Shown: positions 1 to 6,648 of the stretch, one piece after another
Layout of the letters: each line of letters begins with the position of its first letter
Position numbering within the stretch: position 1 is the stretch's first letter
Source of the DNA: Deltaproteobacteria bacterium
Lineage (GTDB): Bacteria > Myxococcota > Polyangia > Polyangiales > B10-G4
Assembly: GCA_019312705.1 (NCBI GenBank)
Contig: JAFDCW010000221.1
Location: forward strand, 1 to 7,198
Direction of reading: 5' to 3'
Length of the DNA: 7,198 nucleotides
The notes under the pieces: model-generated
Told to the model about the DNA's origin: nothing
Seen by the model: the letters and a program-made list of their open reading frames with translations, nothing else
The model's database searches: none
Made by a program: the position numbers and the translations under genes

Positions 1-489
1 GCCCGGCGCGGCGGCATCGCGGTCGCCGCCGGCCGCGCCCTCGGCGTGACCTGGCGCGCCCGCGTCGCGTCCGGCGCGGGCGGGGCCATCCCGCCGGGCC
101 AGTCGATGCACCTGGCGTCCAACGTCGAGCTGCGCGGCCGCCTTGGTGCCGATGTCGATGTCCCCGAGGTGGGCGCCGCAGCAGACGTGGAAGTCGCGGT
201 CCGCGGGATGCGCGGCCGGTCGGCCGCGGCGATGGCCAACGCCGAAGCGGCCCGAGCCCAGGCGGCCGCCGCCAACGCCCATGGCCAGGCCGCTCAGGCC
301 CGGGGCCAGGCCGCTCGCGTTCGGGTCAATGCGGCGGCAGGCCAGCGCACCCAGGTCACCGTCCGGACCCCAGGCGTGCCGCGAGTGAACGTGAGCGCCA
401 TGGGCAGCGCCGGCGCGATGGGCGGCGCGAGCTCGATGGGCAACGGCGCAAACGCCGGCGGCAGCGTCAGCGTCATGGTCGGATTCTGA
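1..489 (+). CDS. Ala/Gly-rich protein of unknown function, 3' part only
   Basis: The reading frame is open from the first base and ends at TGA 487-489, so the gene begins outside the window and 162 residues are visible. A GTG at 46 could be a start, but the upstream codons are open and similar in composition, so a partial gene is more likely. The visible protein has a moderately mixed part (about residues 15-75). It is followed by an Ala-rich stretch (about 75-115) with repeated GQAA and ARGQAAR units, and then a Gly/Ala/Ser/Met-rich tail. The last residues alternate small or polar with hydrophobic side chains and end in Phe (SVSVMVGF). That pattern resembles the terminal beta-strand signal of outer-membrane barrels, but in a low-complexity tail it could be chance. 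I do not recognise the family. The stop lies 26 bp from the stop of the convergent gene on the other strand. Confidence 0.6.
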   Translation, partial: ARRGGIAVAAGRALGVTWRARVASGAGGAIPPGQSMHLASNVELRGRLGADVDVPEVGAAADVEVAVRGMRGRSAAAMANAEAARAQAAAANAHGQAAQARGQAARVRVNAAAGQRTQVTVRTPGVPRVNVSAMGSAGAMGGASSMGNGANAGGSVSVMVGF

Positions 490-515
490 GCACCCGACGC
501 GATGGCCCCTGCGCG

Positions 516-1640
516 TTACTCCGCGGCGGCTGCGGCTGCGTCGGGGTCCACGCCGATGGTGCCTGGCCTGCCGGGCAGCGCGTGCTGGAGCAGCAGCATC
601 ACGAGGTCACCTTCTTCCGTCTGCACGCGCCGCCATGCTTCACGCGCGGCATCTAGGTCCAGCGGGTTCCGCTCATCCTCTTCGAGGGCGCCGAGCAGCG
701 CCTCGGCGTCCTGCCCTCCGGCGACGGCGTCGATGATCGAGTCGAGGGCCGTCGGGCTCTCGGCATTCGGCTGGGCGTAGTTGAGGAACTCCCGTTCGAG
801 CAGGGAGTCGTCCGCGCCCGCGCCGTTCGATATTGCTTCGAGGGCCTCGAGGGCGACCTCCGCGCCGGTGGTGGAATGCGGAAGCTTGCCGCCCCCCCAC
901 CCCCAGGCTTTGTACCGGCCCACGGAGAGCGCCATCTGTTCGCGTGCGCTGAGGCCGAGCACGGCCATGGCGACGACGATGGCGAGACGTGAGTCAGGTT
1001 GATTCGGCTCGCGCAGAAGCGTCTCGTCTTCGGAGTCCGTGCGCAGCCAGGCCGCGAGGTCGTCGTTCATCAACTCTTCGAGCTCGTCCCCGAGAGCGAG
1101 GGCCGCCGCCGACGAGAGCGGCGCCGTGTACTCGAGGGCCCCGACCGCCCGGTACTTCAGAGACTCTCCGAAGCCATAGCGGAGTTCGTCGCCGACGAAC
1201 ACCACCAGCCCCCGGTCACGGCCATCGGTCGAGTTCAACCGGTAGCGCGTCTTTCGGAGTTCTTCGATGAGGGCTTTGGTGCCGAAGCCGCCGAAGAGCG
1301 CCGCTATCAAGCTCGTCAATCCGACGCCGAGGAAGACCAGGTGCGGCTGCTCGGGGGGACGCAGTACGAAGTAGATGGCGGCCGACGCCGCGGCGAGGCC
1401 GATCAGGACTGGAAAGACCCGTACGTGCTGGAACCGCTCTTGGGGCCCGTACTCGGTCCAACGAATCTCCCGGGCGTAGCCGCAGTCGCGTCCGTTTCGG
1501 TGGTCGTGGCCGCAACCCAGGCAGAACGCGGGGCGCGGGGATGCCGTGGGTTCTTGCACGAGGGCCAGACGGTACCTCCTCTGCGGCGAGAAGCCTACGG
1601 TGGCGCCCAGCGGCATCCCCCTCAATACTGGGCCCACCAT
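516..1640 (-). CDS. Membrane protein with N-terminal Cys/His cluster and two transmembrane helices, unknown function
   Basis: The frame stays open up to 2792 on this strand, but beyond 1640 it runs antisense to the hydrolase gene. I chose ATG 1640 because GAGGGGAG lies just upstream; ATG 1616, eight codons in, is the alternative. The 374-residue product has a putative metal-binding cluster, CLGCGHDHRNGRDCG, with Cys40, Cys43, His45, His47 and Cys53. Two hydrophobic segments follow at about 74-93 and 101-119, joined by a short loop. The rest (about 125-374) is a long, acidic, Ala/Leu/Glu-rich and probably helical cytoplasmic region. A hydrophobic stretch at 218-230 (LAIVVAMAVLGL) may be a buried helix. 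A Gly/Trp patch (KAWGWGGGK, 244-252) interrupts the helices, and the protein ends in a run of Ala before Glu. A small zinc ribbon on a membrane-anchored scaffold is a reasonable reading; no enzymatic motif is seen. It is divergent from the hydrolase, with 84 bp between the starts. Confidence 0.8.
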   Translation of the reverse strand: MVGPVLRGMPLGATVGFSPQRRYRLALVQEPTASPRPAFCLGCGHDHRNGRDCGYAREIRWTEYGPQERFQHVRVFPVLIGLAAASAAIYFVLRPPEQPHLVFLGVGLTSLIAALFGGFGTKALIEELRKTRYRLNSTDGRDRGLVVFVGDELRYGFGESLKYRAVGALEYTAPLSSAAALALGDELEELMNDDLAAWLRTDSEDETLLREPNQPDSRLAIVVAMAVLGLSAREQMALSVGRYKAWGWGGGKLPHSTTGAEVALEALEAISNGAGADDSLLEREFLNYAQPNAESPTALDSIIDAVAGGQDAEALLGALEEDERNPLDLDAAREAWRRVQTEEGDLVMLLLQHALPGRPGTIGVDPDAAAAAAE

Positions 1641-1667
1641 GCGCTCCCCTCTGCTCGTCGTACCGAG

Positions 1668-1679
1668 CGAAATCTTTCG
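1668..1679. promoter_or_regulatory. Small palindrome in the divergent intergenic region
   Basis: CGAAA-TC-TTTCG is an inverted repeat near the middle of the 84-bp gap between the membrane-protein start (1640) and the hydrolase start (1725). It is flanked by a direct repeat of CCGAG (1663-1667 and 1681-1685) and is the most AT-rich spot in the gap. Its position would suit an operator shared by two divergent promoters. I see no convincing -35/-10 pair, so this is only a candidate. Confidence 0.25.
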
Positions 1680-1724
1680 GCCGAGATGGTGGCCGCCCCG
1701 GGCGTCGGGGAGTTCGGGCTGTAG

Positions 1725-2630
1725 ATGAGCCCGCCGCGAGACAGCTCGGTGCCAGGAGATCTCTACGAAGGGGCGGGCCGGGTTTCGCTCTCGACGGACG
1801 CGGGCCCGGTGCACGTGACCGCGTTGGCCGCCGAGGGCAGTGGCCCCGATCGGTTCCTCCTCCTCCACGGGAACCCGGGGTCGATGCTCGACCTCGCACC
1901 GCTCCTCGAGCCCTTGCGCAGCATCGGTGAAGTCGCGGCCTACGATGCCCCTGGCTTCGGTCGCAGCCCCGCGCCCGCTGACTCCCGCGCCCTCGGCCTC
2001 GACGCCTTCGCGGAAGTCGCCGTGCGCATGCTCGACCATCTGGGATGGTCCGATGCGATTCTCATCGGCCACAGTCACGGGGGCGGCGTCGCCCAGCGTG
2101 TCGCCCACCGCTGGCACGGAAGGGTTCGTGGCCTCGTCCTGCTGGCGACCCTCGGGGCTCCTGCACACCTCACCTATCGCGTATTCCCGCTCCCGGGCGT
2201 CGAGGCGGCGCTGGCTGTCGTGGGCCGATTGCTCCCGTACCTCCCTCGGCCGGTCGGCGAGGGGCTGGTGGGCTACTTCATGAAGGAGACCTACGCCCCC
2301 AGCCGGGTCGGCCTCGATGCGGTGCAAAAGCAATACACGTTCCTCGCGAGGTCCCCGCACGTGCTGAAGAACATGGCGCGCGTCACCAAGGGCTCCCCCT
2401 GTGACGTGCTCGAGGGCGGCGCCCACGACATCCAGACCCCAACCGTCTTCGTACACGGCGCCGCGGACTCGGTAGTCCCCATCCGCCACGCACGAGGTAT
2501 CTACGAGCGAATGGAACGGGCGGGGCGACCGGTGCGCTTCGTCGCCATGGACGGCGTCGGACACATGATCGCCGAACAGGAACCTCGCCGGTGTGTGCGG
2601 GCCATCCGCGAGCTGGTGGAGATGACGTAG
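1725..2630 (+). CDS. Alpha/beta-fold hydrolase (serine hydrolase)
   Basis: This 301-residue protein has the full signature of the alpha/beta hydrolase fold. The oxyanion-hole motif HGNPG is at 48-52 and a DAPGFGRS turn at 74-81. The nucleophile elbow GHSHGG is at 115-120 with Ser117. The acid is in HGAADSVVP (Asp248), and the catalytic His is in GVGH (His280). The length is typical of single-domain family members. The segment from about 145 to 225 is the cap domain that normally sets substrate choice. A Ser nucleophile argues for an esterase, lipase or C-C-bond hydrolase rather than a haloalkane dehalogenase or epoxide hydrolase, which use Asp, although HGNP is common in those. The substrate cannot be told from sequence. 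No signal peptide is seen, so it is probably cytoplasmic. GGGGAG at 1707-1712 is 12 nt from the ATG, a rather long spacing; GTG 1749 is an alternative start. It converges with the beta-helix gene, with 62 bp between the stops. Confidence 0.93.
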   Translation: MSPPRDSSVPGDLYEGAGRVSLSTDAGPVHVTALAAEGSGPDRFLLLHGNPGSMLDLAPLLEPLRSIGEVAAYDAPGFGRSPAPADSRALGLDAFAEVAVRMLDHLGWSDAILIGHSHGGGVAQRVAHRWHGRVRGLVLLATLGAPAHLTYRVFPLPGVEAALAVVGRLLPYLPRPVGEGLVGYFMKETYAPSRVGLDAVQKQYTFLARSPHVLKNMARVTKGSPCDVLEGGAHDIQTPTVFVHGAADSVVPIRHARGIYERMERAGRPVRFVAMDGVGHMIAEQEPRRCVRAIRELVEMT

Positions 2631-2676
2631 TTGGCGGCTGGGCTCGGTGGCCTCGCCGTCACGGCGACTCCCAACT
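2629..2676. terminator. Nested inverted repeats between two convergent genes
   Basis: The gap between the hydrolase stop and the beta-helix stop holds a tight hairpin CGCCG-TCA-CGGCG (2654-2666). This sits inside a wider inverted repeat, AGTTGG (2629-2634) with CCAACT (2671-2676). A structure here could end transcription from both sides. There is no T-tract on either strand, so it is not a classical intrinsic terminator. Confidence 0.3.
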
Positions 2677-2692
2677 GACCGATCACGCCTGC

Positions 2693-4222
2693 TCAGCGCC
2701 GTCGACGCCGAATAGCGAGGATCATGGCCAACAGGGCGAGCGCTGGTGCCGCTCCCTTCGCGGTGGACGAAGCACCCAGGTCGCACCCGCAACCGCCGTC
2801 AGATGAGCCCGGGCCCGCATCGGTGCCGCCGTCTCCGGCGCTGCCGCTGTCGGGGAGCGAGCCATCGGGTGAGGGCCCGCCGTCCGGTGTCGGTCCGGCG
2901 TCGGGCGTAGGGCCGGCATCGGGTGCGCTCATGCACCCCGCGCCCGCGCAGAGCTCATACGCACCCAAGTCATGAGCCATCCCGACGGGCCGCGCATTGC
3001 CGAGGAGGTCTACGGCCGGCGCGCCGGCGCCGCCCAGCGCCGCGACGCCACGGTCGATTGCCCCGGAGCTCGCCGAGAGCTCGTAGTCGCCCCCGGCGGC
3101 GTCTTCGACGAGGTCCGTGATCGGAGCGACGAAAGAGTTTCCGTCGAAGCCCAGGGCCTGCCATTCGGAGAGGTCCAGGTACGACGAATCGCGATCCGGC
3201 GTGAACGTGTCACTCACCGCATTGTTGTCACTCGTCAGCTCGCTGGTGTCGTCGACGGCGATCGATCCGTTGCTGCCATCGTTGGCGAGGATGTTGTTGA
3301 AGACGATGAGCCCCCGGTAGTCTGTGACGCGAACGCACCAGCCGCCATCGGCTGGGACGTGAAACGTATTGTTGACGATTGTCAGGTTGCGGGGCCCTTC
3401 GGACCCATCGATGACGTACGCGCGGATCCCGTTGAGGGCGTTGCCGTAGATGACGTTGTTCTGGACCAGCGTATCCTGGACCCCGTCCATGTTCAGGCCG
3501 TTTTGGCCGTTGTCGTGGATGAGGTTGTTCTCGACCACGACGCCGCTGATGATCCCGTCGCCGCCGATCGACGCGTCACCGTTGAAGTGAATGCCCGCGG
3601 TTCCGTTTTCGTAGATGTGATTGCCCCGGAGGGTCGTGCCGTCGCTGCCGGCGTTGGACAGGTAGATTCCGTGGGTTCGGTCCGCCCCCGATGTCCCGGC
3701 GCCGTGAATCGTATTGCCTTCGATCAGCGAATCTGAGACCTGCGATAGGTACATGCCCTCGCGACCGACGTTCTCGACCGTATTGCCCCGGATCACGAGT
3801 CCGACGACCGGGGAGTCTGCGGTCGCACCGCGGTGTGCGATTCCTCGCCCCGGAACCCCGACGATTCGGAATCCTTCGATGGTCACGTAGCTCACGTTGT
3901 CGAGGTGAATGCCGCTGCCCTCGGTGTCGGACTCGGTGTCGATGACGACGGAACCGTTAGCGCGAAACACCACTCGCGAATCCGCCGCCCCTCCCGTGTC
4001 GAGAAAGAACCCGGCGTAGCTCCCGGCGGCCACGATGACCTCATCCCCCGCTGTCACCTGATCCGCCGCGTATTGCAACGTGGCCCAGGGCGTGCTCGAA
4101 CCGTCGCCCCCATCGGTCCCCGAAGGGTTGACGTGGTACGTCGCCGCCCGGGCGAAGGCGGGGTGCATGAGCGCGCCGAGGGAAAGCAGCGACGCGATGA
4201 CGAGGGCGATACGCGGGTTCAT
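2693..4222 (-). CDS. Secreted right-handed parallel beta-helix protein with MYXO-CTERM-like anchor
   Basis: I chose ATG 4222 because it puts a good Sec signal peptide at the N-terminus: Arg at 4, a hydrophobic core at about 5-18, and signal-peptidase sites near AFA (22-24) or ARA (24-26). The upstream in-frame extension to 4294 adds only an Arg/Pro-rich leader. The 509-residue protein starts, after the signal, with the YHVNPSGTDGGDGSS...PWATLQ segment that opens many beta-helix proteins. About 100-340 shows repeated coils with Asn-rich turns (GN-x-I, NN-x-I, NNTF), as in pectate-lyase-like and PbH1 repeats. Residues 388-423 (AIDRG, D-LGN-RP-G, DLGAYE) are the usual end cap. A Pro/Asp/Gly linker (about 433-477) leads to CGC (478-480), a hydrophobic helix (490-504) and five Arg. 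This tail matches the MYXO-CTERM sorting signal, thought to be processed by myxosortase. The protein is therefore probably exported and surface-attached or released. The fold suggests polysaccharide binding or cleavage, but no catalytic residues can be assigned. Confidence 0.92.
   Translation of the reverse strand: MNPRIALVIASLLSLGALMHPAFARAATYHVNPSGTDGGDGSSTPWATLQYAADQVTAGDEVIVAAGSYAGFFLDTGGAADSRVVFRANGSVVIDTESDTEGSGIHLDNVSYVTIEGFRIVGVPGRGIAHRGATADSPVVGLVIRGNTVENVGREGMYLSQVSDSLIEGNTIHGAGTSGADRTHGIYLSNAGSDGTTLRGNHIYENGTAGIHFNGDASIGGDGIISGVVVENNLIHDNGQNGLNMDGVQDTLVQNNVIYGNALNGIRAYVIDGSEGPRNLTIVNNTFHVPADGGWCVRVTDYRGLIVFNNILANDGSNGSIAVDDTSELTSDNNAVSDTFTPDRDSSYLDLSEWQALGFDGNSFVAPITDLVEDAAGGDYELSASSGAIDRGVAALGGAGAPAVDLLGNARPVGMAHDLGAYELCAGAGCMSAPDAGPTPDAGPTPDGGPSPDGSLPDSGSAGDGGTDAGPGSSDGGCGCDLGASSTAKGAAPALALLAMILAIRRRRR
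2855..2926 (-). repeat. Four degenerate 18-bp repeats encoding a Pro-Asp-Gly linker
   Basis: Within the beta-helix gene, residues 433-456 are four hexapeptides (APDAGP, TPDAGP, TPDGGP, SPDGSL), each encoded by an 18-bp unit. Such flexible acidic linkers commonly precede MYXO-CTERM anchors. The copy number is likely to vary between strains through slippage, which is inference. Confidence 0.75.
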
Positions 4223-4323
4223 GGCGCCTACGATATCGCGCGAGGGCCGCGGTGACGACCGAGGGATGATTCCGCCATGCGCCGCCACCTCCAAGAACGG
4301 GCAAAACGGGTAGAGTGGGGCGA
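4223..4323. promoter_or_regulatory. Divergent intergenic region, likely holding both promoters
   Basis: This 101-bp gap separates the start of the beta-helix gene (minus) from the start of the Trp-rich gene (plus), so promoters for both probably lie here. Visible elements are the palindrome CGATATCG (4231-4238) close to the beta-helix start, and a direct repeat of AACGGG at 4296-4301 and 4305-4310 (9-nt period) just ahead of the plus-strand gene. No clear -35/-10 pair was found. Confidence 0.3.
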
Positions 4324-4866
4324 ATGGTGCGTGCGAACGACGACTACTATCGAGCGTGCGAGGGGGTGTGGCGCTGCCCGCTGGATTTCTCCATCACCGA
4401 CCGAGCAGCGTTCTGGCGATGCCGTATGGGATGGCTGAATCGCCTGCGCGTGCTCTCTCTGACCTGGTGGCCGATCTGGCTCGGACGCTTCTATCTCGAC
4501 ACCTCCGTGGCTCGCATACCCGCATCCGAGAGCGCCGAAGGGGGCTCGGTCGCGCATACGACGCGCGTGAGCTGGCTCGGTGTGGGGTTTCTGAACAGCC
4601 GAGAGACCATCGACCTCGACCCCGACGGCCGGGCGTTTGTCCTCCGCGGCACCCGCACCATGTGGCCGGTTTTCTGGAAACGGGAGCCGTTCGGCGGCCC
4701 CGGAGTGGTGGATGAAACTGGAACACGGGCGAGCTACGAATTCCCGTGGTTCGGTACCCAAATGAAGCAGTCCACCGTCGCGGACGGTGACGTCGTTGTC
4801 GTCACCCAGGTGACCGAGTGGTCCCACGGTGTTCAGACGCTAGTCCGGACCCGCGCAAGCGGCTAG
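4324..4866 (+). CDS. Trp-rich protein of unknown family
   Basis: The product has 180 residues from ATG 4324; GTG 4315 would add three. The G-rich GAGTGGGG (4313-4320) could serve as a closely spaced ribosome site for the ATG. The protein has 11 Trp (6%), at 16, 31, 37, 48, 49, 52, 84, 114, 118, 142 and 166. The N-terminal third is basic and aromatic, with Cys12, Cys18 and Cys33 and a TWWPIW patch at 47-52. There is no signal peptide or clear transmembrane helix. From about 80 on it reads as short beta-strands with turns (DLDPDGRAFVLRGT; VADGDVVVVTQVTEW), which would suit a small beta-barrel or beta-sandwich. I do not recognise the family and assign no function. High GC at third codon positions supports this frame over the 199-codon frame on the other strand. 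The next gene starts 105 bp downstream on the same strand. Confidence 0.72.
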   Translation: MVRANDDYYRACEGVWRCPLDFSITDRAAFWRCRMGWLNRLRVLSLTWWPIWLGRFYLDTSVARIPASESAEGGSVAHTTRVSWLGVGFLNSRETIDLDPDGRAFVLRGTRTMWPVFWKREPFGGPGVVDETGTRASYEFPWFGTQMKQSTVADGDVVVVTQVTEWSHGVQTLVRTRASG

Positions 4867-4908
4867 AGTGAGAGGGCTTTGCACACCATCTCCGGTTCAA
4901 ACGATCAC

Positions 4909-4962
4909 GGGTCATCGAGCAGCGACGACCCTGAACGGCCCAAGGGGCAGGTCGTCACGACC
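4909..4962. promoter_or_regulatory. Cluster of GGTCGTC-type inverted repeats upstream of the lipoprotein gene
   Basis: Two inverted repeats lie between the Trp-rich gene and the lipoprotein start at 4972. The first is GGGTCATCG-AGCAG-CGACGACCC (4909-4931), a 9-bp stem with one mismatch. The second is GGTCG-TCA-CGACC (4950-4962), which ends 9 nt before the lipoprotein ATG. The arms share the core GGTCGTC or its complement, so the same half-site occurs about four times. It could be an operator, or a hairpin ending the upstream transcript. No T-tract follows either stem. Confidence 0.35.
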
Positions 4963-4971
4963 CGGGGCGAC

Positions 4972-5643
4972 ATGCACCTCGCGGCTCTACTGGCCGTCGC
5001 TCTACTCGTCGGCGTCGGTTGCACCAGCGAAGGGGGGGAGGGCGATAGCGTCTTCGAGACGGCGCACTGCTCAGGCCCATTCGCGGCGAATGCCCCAGTG
5101 CATCACGCGACCGGCCTGCTGAACCTCGGCCTGGCCCCGGACCCCGCAGAAGGACGCTTGCAGGCGGCCCCCCCCGCAGGGGAATGGCTCTTCGCGGTCG
5201 AACAGTTCGGCCGCGAAGGAGTGTACGTCACCAAGGTCTTGGGATGTGTGCGTCAGGACGGCGTCGAGCGGTGGAGCATCGCCGTGGAGGTTGTCTCCAA
5301 TGGCCCGGTCACCGGCGAACCGCTCAGCCTGGACACCGAGCGAATCGAAGTGGCGCCCTACATGTTGGGCGCGGTCTCTTGGCGCGGCGACACGGGCCGG
5401 GTCGTGGATCTCAAGCACTTCGGCGGCCCCCTCGCGGCCGGCGGAGAGGCGACCGTGACGCTCCTCGACCCCGATGCCCGCGGGTTCGCGATGAACTACT
5501 CCGGCTACGTCGACTTGGACATCGACTTGAACTGGGACGAGGCAGAGCTCTATCCCGGGTGCAACCCCGACGACGACGTGCCCTGCAGCCACGGGCTGAC
5601 GTGCCGGGGCGCGGACGGGGCAGGGTTCCGCTGCGAGCCGTGA
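4972..5643 (+). CDS. Predicted lipoprotein with Cys-rich C-terminus, unknown function
   Basis: The frame extends upstream to a TTG at 4879, but ATG 4972 places a lipoprotein signal at the N-terminus: a hydrophobic run (LAALLAVALLVGVG) followed by Cys17, with LVGVGC as the lipobox. G-rich sequence at 4963-4967 may act as the ribosome site. The n-region has His but no Lys or Arg, which is weak for a signal peptide. The longer TTG form would supply the charge but bury the signal 31 residues in. Thr at +2 is not an inner-membrane retention signal by the E. coli rule, so the outer membrane is likely. The mature 207-residue protein has a Gly/Glu-rich tether and then beta-rich sequence with Cys33 and Cys92 as a possible disulfide. 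It ends with a four-Cys tail (Cys197, 205, 211, 221; CSHGLTC), a pattern frequent in secreted myxobacterial proteins. I do not recognise the central domain. Its stop lies 14 bp from the stop of the convergent sigma gene. Confidence 0.82.
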   Translation: MHLAALLAVALLVGVGCTSEGGEGDSVFETAHCSGPFAANAPVHHATGLLNLGLAPDPAEGRLQAAPPAGEWLFAVEQFGREGVYVTKVLGCVRQDGVERWSIAVEVVSNGPVTGEPLSLDTERIEVAPYMLGAVSWRGDTGRVVDLKHFGGPLAAGGEATVTLLDPDARGFAMNYSGYVDLDIDLNWDEAELYPGCNPDDDVPCSHGLTCRGADGAGFRCEP

Positions 5644-5657
5644 CCGATCCGGAAACG

Positions 5658-6648
5658 CTACGCCGAGCCGAGTCGTCTCTTCACGAGCGCCTTCACCGCA
5701 GCGGTGGGCGCCAACTCGACCGCGAGTTTTCGATAGCGCTCGGCCTCCGGCGCGTGTCCGGCGCGCCGATGCAGGTCCGCTAGGACCGCCGACCACATAT
5801 GGGAGCCCGTCAGCCAGGTTGGCGGCTCGAAGCCTTCGAGCACAGCGAGCCCGGCCTCGGGGCCTCGGTCCTCGGCGACCGCGACCGCGCGGTTGAGGCG
5901 GTGCAGCGGAGAAGGAACGACCTGCTCGAGCAATGCGTAGCTCTCTGCGATCCTGTGCCAGCGCGTCTCCTCGAGAGTTGGGGCGAGGCAGTGCTCGGCC
6001 GCGATCCCCGCCTCCCCGTGGTAGCGGGAGAAGTTGTCGCCCTCGGCGGACTGGGCCAACCACGCGAGGCCAACCTGGATCTGCCCCTGGTCCCAGAGCT
6101 CCCGGTTCTGTTCTTCCAAGAGCAGTAGCTCTCCGGAGCCATCTTGACGGGCGGTCAGCCGCGCCGCGTGCATATGCATCAGAGCGAGGAGCGCATAGGA
6201 CTCCGGCGTCTGGCCCACCGGGTGTTCGGCCAGAATGAGACCCAGGCGGATGGCCTCGTTGCAGAGCTCCCGGCGAATGGCCATCTCGGCATGACCGGAG
6301 AGGTATCCCTCGGTGAAGAGCAGATAGAGGATTTTGTGCACGGCCGCGAGCCGCGAAGCGTAGTGCTGCCTTGTGAGCTCGGCGGGGCGCGGCGGATGCT
6401 CGCGTAGACGCGCGCGAGCTCGACCGAGGCGCTTGTAGACATTGGCTTCGCTGATGAAGAGCCGGAGGGCGATCTCCCGAATACCGAAGCCGCAGAGCGT
6501 CTTGAGCGCCAGCACCAGCTGTGATTCGACGGGGATCACCTCGTCGCAGCATGCGAAGAGCACGCGCAAGAGGTCATCCTTCACCTCGGACTCGAGGAAG
6601 GCCGTACTCGCGCCGAAAGAAGTCCTCGACGAGGGCGGGCGTCGTCAC
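5658..6648 (-). pseudogene. ECF42-type (DUF6596) sigma factor gene with region 2 deleted and frame broken
   Basis: Intact family members are about 400 residues: sigma region 2, region 4, then a DUF6596/TPR-like extension. Here a GTG at 6648, overlapping the stop of the DGPF gene as GTGA, starts VTTPALVEDFFRREYG, a normal-looking ECF N-terminus. That frame then stops at TGA 6576-6574 after 24 codons. The rest is in another frame: AFLESEV and then DDLLRVLFACC from about 6602 onward, open to TAG 5660-5658. Numbered from GTG 6584 (308 residues), region 4 covers about 3-62 with the helix-turn-helix at 35-60 (IREIALRLFISEANVYKRL). DUF6596 starts near YLLFTEGY (87-94), and a helical TPR-like part runs from about 205 to 300. 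Roughly 80-100 residues, nearly all of region 2 (core binding and -10 recognition), are missing at a junction near 6600. An active sigma factor is unlikely. A truncated product from GTG 6584 could be made by reinitiation. An assembly error is the main alternative. Confidence 0.8.

Noticed and set aside
490..515. Search for a terminator between the first two convergent genes
   Set aside because: The 26-bp gap has no stable hairpin or T-tract that I can see.
999..1724. 241-codon plus-strand open frame
   Set aside because: It is antisense to the membrane protein, which has clear transmembrane helices and a Cys/His cluster. The plus-strand translation is rich in Arg/Glu with no domain; GC-rich DNA often leaves such mirror frames open.
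1641..2792. Minus-strand open frame extending the membrane protein to 758 codons
   Set aside because: This part lies antisense to a hydrolase with a full catalytic triad and has an Arg/His/Glu-rich composition without domains. The ribosome site at ATG 1640 gives a sensible start.
2972..3736. 254-codon plus-strand open frame
   Set aside because: It lies antisense to the beta-helix coils, and its Val/Asp repeats are the mirror image of the Asn-rich turns.
4786..4806. Inverted repeat GGTGACG / CGTCACC inside the Trp-rich gene
   Set aside because: It falls in codons for a Asp-Val-rich strand, where GC-rich synonymous codons readily produce such symmetry; there is no regulatory context.
4228..4827. 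199-codon minus-strand open frame opposite the Trp-rich gene
   Set aside because: The plus-strand frame has better third-position GC and a more protein-like composition. The minus frame has no domain and runs into the divergent promoter region.
5071..6552. 493-codon minus-strand open frame
   Set aside because: It overlaps the sigma region-4/DUF6596 frame in another phase and runs antisense through the lipoprotein gene. It is Arg/Ala/Pro-rich with no recognisable domain.
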